Below are positions 45,731-57,503 of a stretch of 64,000 nt of DNA, in pieces (the stretch's first letter is position 1; every line of letters starts with the position of its first letter). The DNA is from Turbatrix aceti (lineage: Eukaryota > Nematoda > Chromadorea > Rhabditida > Panagrolaimidae), in NCBI GenBank assembly GCA_963969345.1, contig OZ017767.1, forward strand, positions 10,298,471 through 10,362,470, read 5' to 3'. The translations under genes and the position numbers were made by a program. The notes beneath the pieces were generated by a model. That model saw only the letters and a program-made list of their open reading frames with translations. It was not told the origin of the DNA and did no database searches.

Positions 45731-45765
45731 TTTTTCGCATGATAAAACCACGAGTTTTTTTTCGA

Positions 45766-45807
45766 TCGTAGCTCACAGGTAGACTTGTATTAACTCGGAT
45801 GGACATA
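45766..45807 (-). pseudogene. Relic of a family exon 1
   Basis: On the minus strand ATGTCCATCCGAGTTAATAC encodes MSIRVNTSLPVS, matching the first ~12 residues of family exon 1, preceded by the CAATT that often abuts the start. Similarity then ends with no donor. GTCTTGAAACGAAGAAAAA lies about 75-95 nt upstream (about 45884-45902), like the promoter element of full copies. This is the 5' tip of a lost or partly duplicated twelfth copy. Confidence 0.6.
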
Positions 45808-46029
45808 ATTGCTTCCAAAATTTTGTCCAGCAAAACAGGTCACCAAAATAACTCGGCAAAGTATAATCAAAAGAAATGTCGGCGTGTCTTGAAACGAAGA
45901 AAAAGTTGTGCGTTTTTATCAAATCTTTTATTTACGTTTGCTTTGTTCATCACTTTTTTAACGTTATTTTCTTGATTACAAAGTCAAAATAATTTATTAA
46001 TTTAAATTAAATGTAAAACAATGTCATCT

Positions 46030-48795
46030 TCAATCTTCTTCAAGTGCACGAAACACGGCATCGCCATGGAGTGAGTGAAACAACAATTTGAGTCCAAACA
46101 TTTTGTTTAGCACGTGTAAAACAGCTTGAAACCGTTTCACTGCCGGAATATGCAGAAGATTAGTAACAATGATAAGCTGGGAAAGAGCATGCAGAAAACG
46201 TTTCGTGCGCTGAAAAATGCTCCTACAGCCAACAAAAAGTCGGTAGCCGTTTTTGTCACCGAGGATTACAGGATGAGCGATGGCGCGCTCGGTTCGGATC
46301 TCGCGTATGATTTTTTCATCGGAGCCCTAAAAACAAAATTATTTTTATAAATAAAAATTGTAAAAAAAAAACGTAACTCACTTCTATAAAAACAACAAAA
46401 TCCAGAATTACCGTAATCGGAAGATATTCGTTTTTTGTAAGATTATAAAGTTTCACGAATTTGATAAGCGATTCCTGGTCATAGATTTCATCGGGAAAAA
46501 GGTCTTGCGGAAGTACAAATTCCTTTTTGCGGGAAATTTTTGTGATTTGAAGAGAAAACTCGGATTTCCATTTGCGTACGAAATCTTCGGTGTTCGAGGA
46601 TGTTTTACAGACGCGTTGGAAATCTTTCTCGAGCTAAAATTGTGTTTTCTAATATAAAAACGCGAAAAAAAAGCCTACCAAGTCCAATTTACTGAGAAGA
46701 TAGGGATACTGCTGGAAAAGTTCATCACTGTCAAATTGACCGTTCCTGACACGATTTATGAGCCCGTCCCTGTAGGAAATCGATTCGCCGTGGTCAGCAG
46801 CACTCATTTGTGTACCCGGTCGCTCAAGATTCCACTGGGAATCTGATTCAGGCTCGCAAATCGGATCTTTCTCGACAATCAACTTGTCTACAGTACCCGA
46901 GCAGTCCATGTTCGTAAAAACCTGAATGTCGCATGTTTGCTTGGAAAAGAGCTCGGAGAGAAAATTTTGGACAACTGCGCGTCGAAAGTTCAAAAAATGC
47001 CCCGGGGCGATGGCATTCAGCCAGTTGGCCATTATGGTAGACAAAATGTCGATAAGCTCAGGATCTGGAGAAGCTTTGCAGTTTAGCAGACGACTGAGCA
47101 AGACTGCAGATTCCATGTTTTCATCGAGAGCGAATTTTTGAATCGCGCAAAGCGGAAAATCGAATCGAAGAGTGGCATAGTTTCGGTTTTTTGGTAAAAG
47201 AGGAATTACATCGGATTCCGAAGAATCATGAAATGGCAATTTTTTCTCTGATTCACCTGGTTCGAGTGATAAATTACGGTTAGCATACGACATTTCGCGT
47301 TCTTCGTCGTGGCATCGTTTGAGAGCTTCTGGCGGCTCAATTTCGTTTTCAGCGTCGTTGAGTTCCAAATTCTGGTCCAAACAGCCTTCGAGTGTTCCGG
47401 CGGCCTCCGTTGGGTCAACCGTATCCAAAATTGGTGACTCCTGCGTTTCAGAAGACTCCAGCTCGCCGTTGCCGACAAGATAACCCTTTTCCGATGTTCC
47501 ACAAACCGAAGAATCCAAAGAAGACAAATTTTTCTCAGAATCATTCTTTCTGCCGAGCTTTTTAGAAACTCGATTAGGTGCGGCAGCAGCTTTCATCAAA
47601 CTCATCACTGAATCCAAAATTGACTTTGCTGGGTTTTCGGGGGTAGGAAGTCGTAAAAGTTTTGGAGCGAGTTCCGGAACAACGGGTTTGTTCTGCAATG
47701 GAAACTCTTGCAACGATTCTTTTTTGTCGACTTTCGCAGGAACGATGGTTGTCGGAGTTCCGACCGCAGAAGCCGATCGGTTGCTGTGACGTCGTTTTCG
47801 ATTTTTTGGTTGCTCAATTTTGTTGTCAGCGCCGATGATCGTCGGATTCTGATTCAAACTGCCTCCGAGCGCGACGACAGGCTCAGGCGGCCGACCAACG
47901 GTACCCGCTTTCGCGATTACGGTAGCAGAAAGCACTCGCCCTCGTTTTTTCTTCTTGGGAGAAATCCGGGTTGAATTTCGTTGCAAAACCGTTGACTGTT
48001 CTTTTTTGCTGTTGTAAAAGTCGGGCGATTCACTCACCTGATGTCTGTTGACTTTGGCAACTGCAGGAGCCTTCTCCGACGCTCCATCATTCGTCGAACC
48101 CGTGAAATGACCGTTTAACAAGAGCGGGGGTGATTTTTTCGCAGGTGAAGCATTTGCCACCGGTACAGGCGAGTTCGCTGATGGGTAAAAAACGGCTGGA
48201 CGAGGTAACCTTACGTATCGCAGTTTTTGAAGCTCCGGAGCGAGTTTTGGCACGTCTCGAATCGCGTCGGGCTTTTTAGGCACCGTAGCAACTTCCGGCA
48301 CTTTTGTTTCCGCGGATCCATCATTCCTTGATGGGTCGCTGTTTTTCGGATTCCCAGAATGCCCGATAACCACGACCGTGCCCTCGGCAGTGCCACGAAC
48401 TGCGTACGAGGCTGGTGGACTGATCACAGAAATCTGAGATATAAAAAATCATAAATTGCTCGAAATTATCAAAATATAAAACTCACATCCATGGATTGAA
48501 CAAAATGGAAGCGAACTTTGTTTTTGGGCCCCACAATGACCTCGTCCGCATTCGAAACATCAACGTAGCTGTCGAGGACCTTGTCGTACATCTGTACCGT
48601 TGTACAGGTCATGACGGTGTAGACGTGCTGCAAAAGAGGATGAAACGAACGTAAAAAAAAGAAATATCTCACAGGCCAAAAACTGCGACCGATATCGCCG
48701 AGCGTGACATCACCAACGATAATTGCAACTTTCAGAGAACGTTCGGCAGAGTCACCGGTAGACAAGGTGATACAGGTCGTAACCAGGATTGACAT
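46030..48795 (-). CDS. MSILV-7, intact family member with the longest linker, 855 aa
   Basis: Exons 48795-48673, 48627-48487, 48433-46679, 46633-46382, 46326-46030. The N-terminal module spans about residues 1-88. The linker (about 115-480) is the longest in the array and carries two basic patches: one is NRKRRHSNRSASAVGTP, the other, KKKKRGRVLSATV, is unique to this copy. The block CLDQNLELNDAENEI is followed here by ALKRCHDEE, a degenerate second copy of the linker block. The core has NWLNAIAPGHFLNFRR and CDIQVFTNMDCSGTVD. C-terminal modules are canonical, ending LHGDAVFRALEED. All junctions are GT-AG. Nothing suggests catalytic activity; a nuclear protein-binding role is inference from the basic motifs. 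Confidence 0.82.
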
Positions 48796-48875
48796 GATTG
48801 CCCAAAAGTAGACGTTGAAGTCGACAAAAAAACAGAAAAAAAGAAAAACAACGATGAATGATAAACTCTGAAATT

Positions 48876-48897
48876 CGCGCGTCTCGAAGCGAAAAAA
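48876..48897 (-). promoter_or_regulatory. Shared upstream element of MSILV-7
   Basis: Plus-strand CGCGCGTCTCGAAGCGAAAA about 82-102 nt before the ATG. One base differs from the ACGAAA core (GCGAAA). Confidence 0.5.
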
Positions 48898-49040
48898 ATC
48901 TGCTCTTTTGCGTTTCCAAACGGTAGACGACCAAAATCTCCCCTTTTTGTCGTAGAAGATTCTTGAATTCATTGTTTCTTATGATATCCGTTTACAAAAG
49001 GCAAAATTATTTATTTGCGCCCTCTTCGTGCAATCTCGGT

Positions 49041-49114
49041 ACTCATCACTGTCTCTTTAATTTTGTAATGAGTAATTATGCACGAGTAAGAGTAATAAAG
49101 TAAAGTAAAGTAAA
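49041..49114 (-). repeat. Dispersed ~72-bp repeat, copy B
   Basis: Reverse complement of 997-1070, nearly exact. It ends ~18 bp from the MSILV-8 stop codon and therefore probably lies in that gene's 3' UTR, where its AGTAAAGTAAAGTAAAG run is transcribed as TTTACTTTACTTTAC-type sequence in the opposite sense. Just beyond the core the motif CGAGATTGC is inverted relative to copy A. Confidence 0.7.
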
Positions 49115-49131
49115 ATCACGACAAAAAAACG

Positions 49132-50987
49132 CTATTTTTGAGATTCTAGAGCAAAAACAACATCGCGGCGACTTGAAGGTAACAACTGTTGAAGTCCATA
49201 CATTTCGTAGAGCGCGAGGAATAAATCCTGGAAATGTTCTGCTGGAGGAATACGAAGGAGGTTGGAAACCATGATAAGTTGGAAAAGGGCTTCAAAAAAG
49301 AATTGCCTGCGTCGGAAGATGCTACGCTTGCCCACGAAGAGTCGGTAGCCATTCTTGTCGGCAAGGATAACGGGATAACCGATGCCTCGCTGAGTTCGGA
49401 CCAGATGTATGGTTTTTGGATCGGAAACCTAAAAACGTTGAATTATTTTTATATAATATTTTTTTGAAGTCGAAACTCACCGTGGTAAAAATAACAAAAT
49501 CCTGAATTAACGGAATCGGAATATAATCGCTTCTTGACAGAGTAAAAAGTTTCACAAGATTGATAAGCGATTCCCTGTCCTGCATTTCATCGGGAAAAAG
49601 GTAATGCGGAAGTACAAATTCCTTTTCTTCGAACAACTTTGTGATTTGAAGCGAAAGCGTGGATTTCCACCTGCTTACGAAGTGTTCAGTGCTCAAAGGC
49701 ACTTTACAGAGGCGTTGAAATTCATTATCCAGCTAAAATTGTTTTTGACAAAAAAAATTTTAACAAAAAAACAGTGCCTACCAAGTCCAACCTACTGAGA
49801 AGATAGGGATACTGGTCGAAAAGTTCATCAATGCCAAATTGACGGTTCTTGACACGATTTATGAGCCCGTCTCTGTAGGAAGTCGAACTGTAGTGGTGAA
49901 TTACTCTCATTGTATTCGCCGGTCGTTCACGTTTCCAATGGTTATCCAACATCCCGAGTACTTCATTTTTCAAAACAGGAATTTTCTGTTCAATCAGCAG
50001 ATCGACAATGCCCGAGCAATCCTTGTTTGTAAAAACTTGAATGTTGCATTTTTCTTTGGAAAACAGCTCGGAGATGAAATTCTTGACTACTGTCTGCCGA
50101 AACTGTATAGAATGCTCCGGGGCGTTCTCGTTCAACCAGTTGACTATTACGGCAGACAAAATGTCGATGAGCTCAGGATCTGGATTAGCACTGCAGTTCA
50201 GCAGACGATTCAGCAAGACTTCAGTTTCCATGGCATCCATGCCCACTTTCTCAGCAAACTTTCGAATCTCCAAAAGTGGAGAAGTGGAAAAGTCAGTTAT
50301 GCCATATGATTTGCTGTGACGTCGTTTGTGAGTTTCTGGCTGTTTAATTTGGTCTTCAACGACGACAATTTCCTGATTGTGATCCAAACAACCTTGAATT
50401 GGTGCATTCTCTGCTGGCAAAACCAAATCCACAAGTTCAGGTGCACTATCCTTCTGCGTCCGATCAATCGCACTATCCTTCTGGATTACGGTAGAAGAAC
50501 ACACTCGCGGTTGTTTTCCCGGTTCAGAAGCAAATTGACACGTAGAGTGCCCGATGATCGTGGTCGCACCCTCGGCAGAGCCACGAACTGCAAACGAAGT
50601 CGGTGGACGGATCACTGAGATCTGAAAAGCAAAAAAAAGCATAAAACTCATCAAATTATCAAAATAGAAAACTCACATCCCTGGATTGTACGAATTTGAT
50701 GCGTATTTTGCTTCTAGGCTGTACGATCACTTTATCTGGATAGAAAACATCTACATAATCATCGACATCCTCGTCGTAGATTTGGACCACTGAACAAATG
50801 ATGGTGTTGTAAACGTGCTGCAAAAGTGGATGAAACTAGCCTAAAAAAATAAAAATAAACTCACAGGCCAAAAATGCCGACCGATATCGCCGAGCGTGAC
50901 ATCACCAACGGAAATGCCGACTTTCAGAGAACGTTCGACGGAATCACCGGTAGATGAGATAATACAGGTTGTTACCAGGATTGACAT
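49132..50987 (-). CDS. MSILV-8, compact family member, 550 aa
   Basis: Exons 50987-50865, 50817-50677, 50621-49782, 49732-49481, 49428-49132. Exon 3 is the shortest of the uninterrupted copies (840 nt); the linker is reduced to ~80 residues but still keeps CLDHNQEIVVVEDQI and THKRRHSKSYG, showing which linker parts are retained under shortening. The core has NWLNENAPEHSIQFRQ and CNIQVFTNKDCSGIVD. Exon 5 begins VSDPKTIHLVRTQRGIGYPV, more diverged than in neighbours. All splice sites are GT-AG. No clear TCTCGnnACGAAA element is seen within ~150 nt upstream, unlike most copies, so expression may differ. Confidence 0.82.
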
Positions 50988-51386
50988 GATTGATTGAGTC
51001 AAAAAGAACGCTGAAGTCTGCAAGAATAAAAACGGCAAAACTGAATCTCAGTGCCAACTCTCAGATCGTTCTAAAAAGTATCCTAATATACTAATTCGGA
51101 CCTGCTGATTCAAAAAATGCAAGAATTAGCCCGTGGACCCAACGCGAGTTACAGAGACAGAGACCCAAAAAGCCTAAAAAGAAGCAACGCGAACTTGAAA
51201 CGGGGGACACTATGCGCGCATAGTGTTCTCTGGTGTTTGTGAGTTGAATTTTCGTCAATTGTAGGTTACAAAACGGGGGCTAATTACACGGTAAGTAACC
51301 CCAACTTCCCTTATTTTGTTGTAAATTTTTATTTATTGTTTTGTAGAATATCCATTTATTACAGTCAAAATCAATGAAAAACAATG

Positions 51387-53534
51387 TTATCTTTGAGATT
51401 CAAGTGCACGAAACACAACATCGCCATGACGTGAGGGAAACAACTGTTCAAGTCCGTACATTTTGTTGAGCACGTGGAATAAAGCGTGGAACCGTGCTAC
51501 TGGTGGAATATGCAGGAGATAGGAAACGATGATCAGTTGGGCTAGCACTTGCAGAAAAAGTGTATAGCGATTAAAAATGGTACGGTTGCCGACAAAGAGT
51601 CGATAGCCATTTTTGTCCGCGAGGATGACCGGATGAGCGATGGCACGTTCAGTCCGAATCTGGTGTACAATTTCTTCATCTGACTCCTAAAAATTATTTT
51701 ATATGTATAAAAATTTTTTGAAGACACAAATTTGTTTACCTCTATAAAAATAATCAAATCCTGAAGCACTGTAACCGGGAGGTCAGGGATTTTTGTCAGA
51801 GCGTAAAGCTTCACAAATTCGATAAGCGGTATATTGGTAGGCATTCGATCGGGAAAAATGCCATTCGGAAATACAAGTTTCTTCGCTGCATAGGACTTTG
51901 TAATCCAACTCGAAAACATGATTTTCCACAAGTGTTCAAAACCTACAACGCGCAAAGATGTTTTACAGACGCGTTGGAATTCATTATCAAGCTAAAACTG
52001 GTTGTAAAAAAATAATAACACGAATAAAAAATACATACCAAGTCAATCCTACTGAGCAAATAGGGATATTGGTCGAAAAGTTCATCGATATCCAGCTGAC
52101 CGTTCTTGACACGATTTATGAGGCCGTCTCTGTAGGATGTCGAACTTGCGTGGTGAGATTCATCCATTTGTTCAGCCGGTCGTTCACATTTCCAGTGATT
52201 ATCTAACATCCGAAGTACTTCTTCATGTTTCGAATTCGGAGGTTTTCGCACAATCAGCTTGTCGACAGTTCCCGAGCAGTCCATGTTCGTAAAAACTTGA
52301 ATGTCGCAACTCTGCGTTAAAAAAAGTTCTGATAGAAAATTTTGGACCATAGCGCGCCGGAAATTCAAAGAATGCCCCGGGGCTTTGGTGTTCAGCCAGT
52401 TGGACATTACTGTAGACAGTATTTTAATGAGATGGGAATCGAGAGTGGCATTGCACGTGGATATACGGCGCAGCAAGGCTTCAGGATCCATTTTCCTGTT
52501 TGAGGCATAACTTCGAATCAAAAAAATCGATTGATCTATTCGAACAGTTGCATAGTTCCGGCCTTTTGTCAACTCTGCGGGGGATATTTTCGGTGCGGGA
52601 GAAGCAGATGCATTTTTTTGACGTCGTTTTCGGCATTCTGGCTTCTCTGTTTGGTTTTCTGCGTCGCCGATCACCTGGTTGCCTCGAATTGATGAATTCT
52701 CCGCAGGTAAAGTCCCAGGGTCAGATTCAACGGTGATCACACCTTCGTGAAATGAATTCCGGTTCGATGGGGTAGGAGAAGTCCATCGAATACTGGGACG
52801 CCGTTTACGAGTTTCTGGTCGCTCAATTTGACTGTTGACGACAGTAGGAGCTTTTTGAGGTGTTCCGTCACTCGTGGAATGCGTAAATTGACCGTTTACC
52901 ACCGTCGAGAGTGACTTTTGTGCAGTCAAAACCCCGGAGTCGGATTCAGGTGAACTCACCGGGAAGTTCAGAATATCTGGATGATTCTGAAGGTCTCGAA
53001 CAGCGACAGTATTTACTGGCAACCGAACAACATCCGGCACTTTTGTTCTCGTCGATCCGTGATTTCCGAGTAGGCTGCCATTTTTCAGAATCGCAGAGTG
53101 CCCGATAACAACGATCGTGCCCTCGACAGTGCTACGAACTGCGTAAGAGGCTGGTGGATTGATCACAGAAATCTGAGATATAAAAAATCATAAATTGCTC
53201 GAAACCATAAAAATAAAAAACTCACATCCATGGATTGAACAAACTTGAAGCGTATTTTGTTTCCCGGCTCAACGATGACCTTATCTGCATTCAAAACATC
53301 CACATAACCATCGACTTCCTCGTCGTACATCTGGACCGCTGAACAGGTCATGATGGAGTAAACGTGCTGAAAAATACGATAAAACTAGCCTAAAAATAAA
53401 AAAAACCCCACAGGCCAGAAACTGCGGCCGATATCACCGAAAGTCACATCGCCCACAGAAATGCCGACTTTCAGAGAACGTTCGGCGGAGTCACCGGTAG
53501 ATGAAGTAATACAGGTCGTAACCAGGATCGACAT
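51387..53534 (-). CDS. MSILV-9, intact family member, 649 aa
   Basis: Exons 53534-53412, 53366-53226, 53172-52039, 51991-51740, 51686-51387. Exon 1 has TFGDIGRSFWP, the exon 1 donor is GTGGGG, and the exon 3 start is ISVINPPASYAVRSTVEG. The linker carries three basic patches (TRKRRPSIRWTSP, CRKRRQKNASASP and a shorter one), suggesting repeat expansion of the basic block. The core has NWLNTKAPGHSLNFRR and CDIQVFTNMDCSGTVD. Exon 4 is diverged after KTS but keeps LPVTVLQDLIIFIE. Exon 5 has the family consensus RTERAIAHPVILADKNGYRL and ends FRALESQR. Open throughout with consistent splice signals. Confidence 0.82.
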
Positions 53535-53620
53535 GATTGATTGAGTCAAAAAGAACGCTGAAGGCTTCAAAAAAGCGTGCACAAAAAACGGCAGCGAGAA
53601 TTGATAAAAGTTCACGTCCG

Positions 53621-53639
53621 AGCGTCTCGCAACGAAAAT
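53621..53639 (-). promoter_or_regulatory. Shared upstream element of MSILV-9
   Basis: Plus-strand AGCGTCTCGCAACGAAAAT about 87-105 nt before the ATG. A repeat-rich inverted-repeat element starts only ~16 bp further upstream, at 53655. Confidence 0.55.
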
Positions 53640-53654
53640 ATTGAGCGACATAAA

Positions 53655-54677
53655 CACAGGCCCGACCAAAAACGTGGATGCACTGATAAATGCGCGTGGA
53701 TGCAAAATTTGTGCGTGGATGCAAGCCTGATTTTGCGTGGATGCATTTTCGGGTCTATTCATCCACGCAGTTATGGTGGTGCATCCACGCCGTACTTTTT
53801 ACTCGGCGCGTTTTCGTGGATGCCCTACCATGATTGCGTGGATGCAATTTTGTTTTCGCTACGAAAATATGCGTTCCTTCAGTCTTCTTTTATTTTGTTA
53901 GTGCGCGCTGGACTTCTCTTTTTTTTCAGATTTTCAGCGTTTTCAGGATTTTTAGGTATGTTGCAGTATTTCTGTGAGTATCTTTGCATTAATTACAAAA
54001 AATATGGGGCGGCAAATTTGTAACAGTGATTTTTTCAGGTGCATGTAAGTTTTTTTTCAAATTTTAGCAAAAATATGGGACGAAAATTTGTAAATAACAG
54101 CGATTTTTCAGGTGCTCGTGAGTTTTTTCTTAATTTTGGCAAAAATATGGGACAAAAAATATCTAACTGTAATTTTTTAGGTTTTGGTGAGTTTTTTTTG
54201 TAAAATTTGGGCTGGATAAACATGTATTTTTATTGTTTTTGGCAAGTTTGGATAAGATTTTAATAAATGACGTAATTATATGTTTTCAGGATCAAAAACC
54301 GAAGTTTGTTTTGGTTCAGACGAGATCGGCATCCACAGTTAAAAACTGCAAAACGGTTGCTGTTCCTCATCTGAGCCAGGCAAATTTCGCGTTTTTATAC
54401 ATTTTTTGTACCGCGGTAGCCTAAAAAAGCGCGTGGATGCCAGTGTCCCGCATGCAAAAAACGGCGTGGATGCAAGTCTACTTTTGCGTGGATGCGCGCA
54501 CCACGCCTCGAAAAATCGGCGTGGATGCAGGCCAGCGATTGCGTGGATGCTGGGCTGTTTTGCACAGGCGCTGTGGACGGCGCATCCACGCGCATTTATC
54601 AGTGCATCCACGTTTTTGGTCGGGCCTGTGATCCACGCGCATTTATCAGTGCATCCACGTTTTTGGTCGGGCCTGTG
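53655..54677. mobile_element. 1.0-kb inverted-repeat element built of GCGTGGATGC units
   Basis: The left end CACAGGCCCGACCAAAAACG and following ~45 bp recur in inverse at the right end, finishing at 54677; the right terminal block is itself tandemly duplicated (about 54594-54635 and 54640-54677). Inside are about 15 copies of GCGTGGATGCA or its complement at irregular spacing, clustered near both ends. The centre (53870-54400) is AT-rich and contains a 71-bp tandem repeat. No transposase frame. Spacing is irregular and copies occur in both orientations, unlike a CRISPR array. Confidence 0.75.
53998..54210 (+). repeat. 71-bp tandem repeat with splice-site-like pattern
   Basis: Three degenerate units, starting near 53999, 54070 and 54141, share AAAATATGGG, then an acceptor-like TTTTTCAGGTG, then six to eight bases and a donor-like GTAAGTTT or GTGAGTTT. 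Each looks like an intron-microexon-intron cassette. Probably a decayed tandem array inside the mobile element. Confidence 0.5.
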
Positions 54678-54826
54678 AAAACACACAAAGCAACTGATAC
54701 GGTACTTATTCAACGGTTTTTTGTTTTTTTGTTTGCTTTAGGCCACTTTTTCAGTTCTTTTTATCATAACAGGTTCGTTTTTTAAAAACAATTGCATTTA
54801 AATCGTTGAAATATCGTTTAACAATG

Positions 54827-57044
54827 TTAATCGCGTCGATGATCGTCGAAACGACGCAAATTATTGTTGTAGTTTGGAACCACGCCATCTCGAAGTGCCC
54901 AGTATAAAACATCGCCATGAGATGAGTTGAACAACGGTGGAAGTCCGTACATTTTGTTGAGCGCGTGACAGATACATGCGAATCGTTTGACCGGTGGAAT
55001 GTGCAGTATGTTGGTCACGATGATGTACTGTGCGAGAGCGTGCAGAAAGTGTTTCGTGCGTCTGAAGATGCTCTGTTTGCCGACAAAGAGTTGGTAGCCA
55101 TGTTTGTCGGCCAGGATAATAGGATGAGCGATGGCACGCTCGGTTCGAATTTCGTGTTTGATTTTTTCATCGGAGCCCTAAAATTGTAGTTTTCTGGGAA
55201 TATTATAAAAAATTTTGGGACTCGCTTTAATAAAAAAAACAAAATTCTTCACTACTGTAACGGGAAGAAAATGGTTTTTCGAGAGGGCAAAAAGTTTGAT
55301 AAATTCAGTATACGCCTTTGTGTCATGCATTTCGTCAGGAAAAAGTTCCTGTGGAAGTATAAATTTTTTCTTCGCGAAGACTTTTGTGATTTGATGTGAA
55401 TAAGTTGTCTTCCATTTGTGTACGAAATCTTCAACGCTCGCGGATGTTTCACAGATTCTTTGGAATTCGTCTTCGAGCTGAAAAAAATCAAAAAAATTTT
55501 TATAAGCCAATAAAAAAACTTACAAAGTTTCTCTCACGAAGAAAATATGGATACTGTATGAAAAGTTCATCAATATCGAGTTCACCGAGCTTAATACGAT
55601 TCATGAGACCTTCTCTGTAGTGTATCGATTTGAAATGATGTGTAATATCCATTTTTTTCGCCGGTCGTTCACTTTTCCAGCGATTGTCCAATCTTCGAAG
55701 CACTTCGTGTTCCAAAAAAGCAGAATTCTGCACAATCAGTTTGTCGACAGTGCCCGAGCAGTCCATGTTTGTAAAAACTTGAATATCGCATGTTTCCCTG
55801 GAAAACAGCTCGGAAAGGAAATTTTGGACAACTGCTCGTCGGAGGTTCAGAGAATGTCCAGGAGCGTTGTTGTTGAGCCAATGGGCAATGACGGGAGAGA
55901 GGATGTCGATGAGATCGGAATCGGGCTGGGCATTGCACCTGAATAAACGGCGCAGCAGAGCATAGGAATCCAAGTCGACTTTCGCAGCGAATTGTTTAAT
56001 CTCGAAAAGAGGCGAGCTGAATCGTAGGGTCGGGTAGTCTCGGTTTCCAGATAGCGGCGGGATTTCGCCGGATACTGAAGAATCAGAAGAAAACAACTTT
56101 TTCCCGGATTCATTTGTTTCACGTTTTTTGGGAGACGTTTCTCTGGGTGAAATTGATCTGTGATGTCGTTTTCGACTTTCTGGTTTCTCTGTTTGGGGTT
56201 CATCGTCGTCGCTGATTTCCTGTTTTACATCCAAGCAGCTTTGAATTGATGAATTCTCAGAAGGCAAAGTAATTGAATCAGTCGCACGATCCTTTTGCGA
56301 CCGATAAATCGTATCAGACGGCTCTGTTTCGGTAGGAGAAATCAATCGTCGCTGTTTTCTAGGCTTCGAAGCAATCTGGGAATTGTCTGGCGACGAAACA
56401 AGCGTTTGCTGTAATTCAGAATACGTAATCGCGCTGTTACCAAAGGTGATATAGCACGGTTCATCCATCTGATGTGCGTTGCTTTGGGCAATTGTAGGAG
56501 CCTTCGGCTGTGTTTCAATATTTGTCGAACGCGTAAATTGGCCGCTAACTTTAGTTTTCGCTGTTTCGCCATTTTCGTTTAGGCCGCTGTTTTTCAGATT
56601 TGTAGAATGTCCGATGATCATGGTCGACCCCTCGGCAGTGTCACGAAGTGTATACGAAGCTGGTGGGCTGATCACGGATAACTAAAACAGCCAAAAAGCA
56701 AAAAATGCGCGAAATCGCAAAAATAAAAACTCACCGCCTTGGATTGAACAAATTTGAAGCGAACTTTGCTTTTAGGCCCAATAGCGAGTTCATCCGGATG
56801 CAGAGCATCGACGTAGCTGTCGAGTTCCTCGTCGTAGATCTGCGCAGACGAGCATGTCATGACGGCGAAAATGTGCTGCAAAAAAAGAAAAAAATAGCCA
56901 AAAAAAAGTAAAAAAACTCACAGGCCAAAAATGTCGACCGATATTGCCGAGTGTGATCTCGCCATCTGATATTCCGACCTTCAGAAAACGCTCGGTGGAG
57001 TCACCGGAAGACAAAGTAATACAAGTCGTAACAAGGATGGACAT
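54827..57044 (-). CDS. MSILV-10, family member with a GC splice donor, 674 aa
   Basis: Exons 57044-56922, 56875-56735, 56681-55524, 55477-55226, 55177-54827. Exon 1 has TLGNIGRHFWP, exon 3 starts LSVISPPASYTLRDTAEG. The linker has ESRKRHHRSISP in place of KRRHSN. The core is canonical (NWLNNNAPGHSLNLRR, CDIQVFTNMDCSGTVD). The donor of intron 4 reads AAA|GCGAGT where the other copies have GTGAGT or a similar GT donor, so this is either a functional GC-AG intron or a recent splice mutation. If not spliced, translation would continue into the short intron (ASPKIFYNIP...). Exon 5 is the longest in the array and ends with a charged extension, NLRRFDDHRRD. Confidence 0.78.
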
Positions 57045-57127
57045 GACTGCTCCAAAAAAGAGACGTTGAAGACAGCAAAAAAGCGGACTGCATGAAATAG
57101 GCGGTGAAATGAAAGGAACTCACACTC

Positions 57128-57147
57128 GCGCGTCTCAGAACGAAAAA
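57128..57147 (-). promoter_or_regulatory. Shared upstream element of MSILV-10
   Basis: Plus-strand GCGCGTCTCAGAACGAAAAA about 84-103 nt before the ATG, a full match apart from A for G in CTCG. Confidence 0.55.
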
Positions 57148-57503
57148 ATTGGACATCGTAAAACACGTTCGACAACTTTTACGGTACTTATTCGATTGTT
57201 TACGTTGTTTTTCTATTTTTATCGAGTTTTTCTCACTTTTTATCGCGTTTTGCAATGAAAAAGCTGGGTTTCATAAAAATATGCAGTGCTGGTTACGGTA
57301 CTTGTTGGATTGTTTTATTTTGTTTTTTGGTATTTTACGCAGCTTTTGTTAAGTTTACCACAAAAAGGAGCAAACACAAAAAAGTTAACAAATAATAACA
57401 AACGGGTCTCGTAACGAAATGAAAAAACCACAAAAAATACTGTTTTAAGCCACTTTTTTTTGTGTATTATTGTTTTTTGTTGTACACTCACGCAACATCA
57501 ACA

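Noticed and set aside
53655..54677. CRISPR-like array of GCGTGGATGC repeats
   Set aside because: Repeat units are only 10-11 bp, irregularly spaced and in both orientations, within an inverted-repeat element of a eukaryotic genome.
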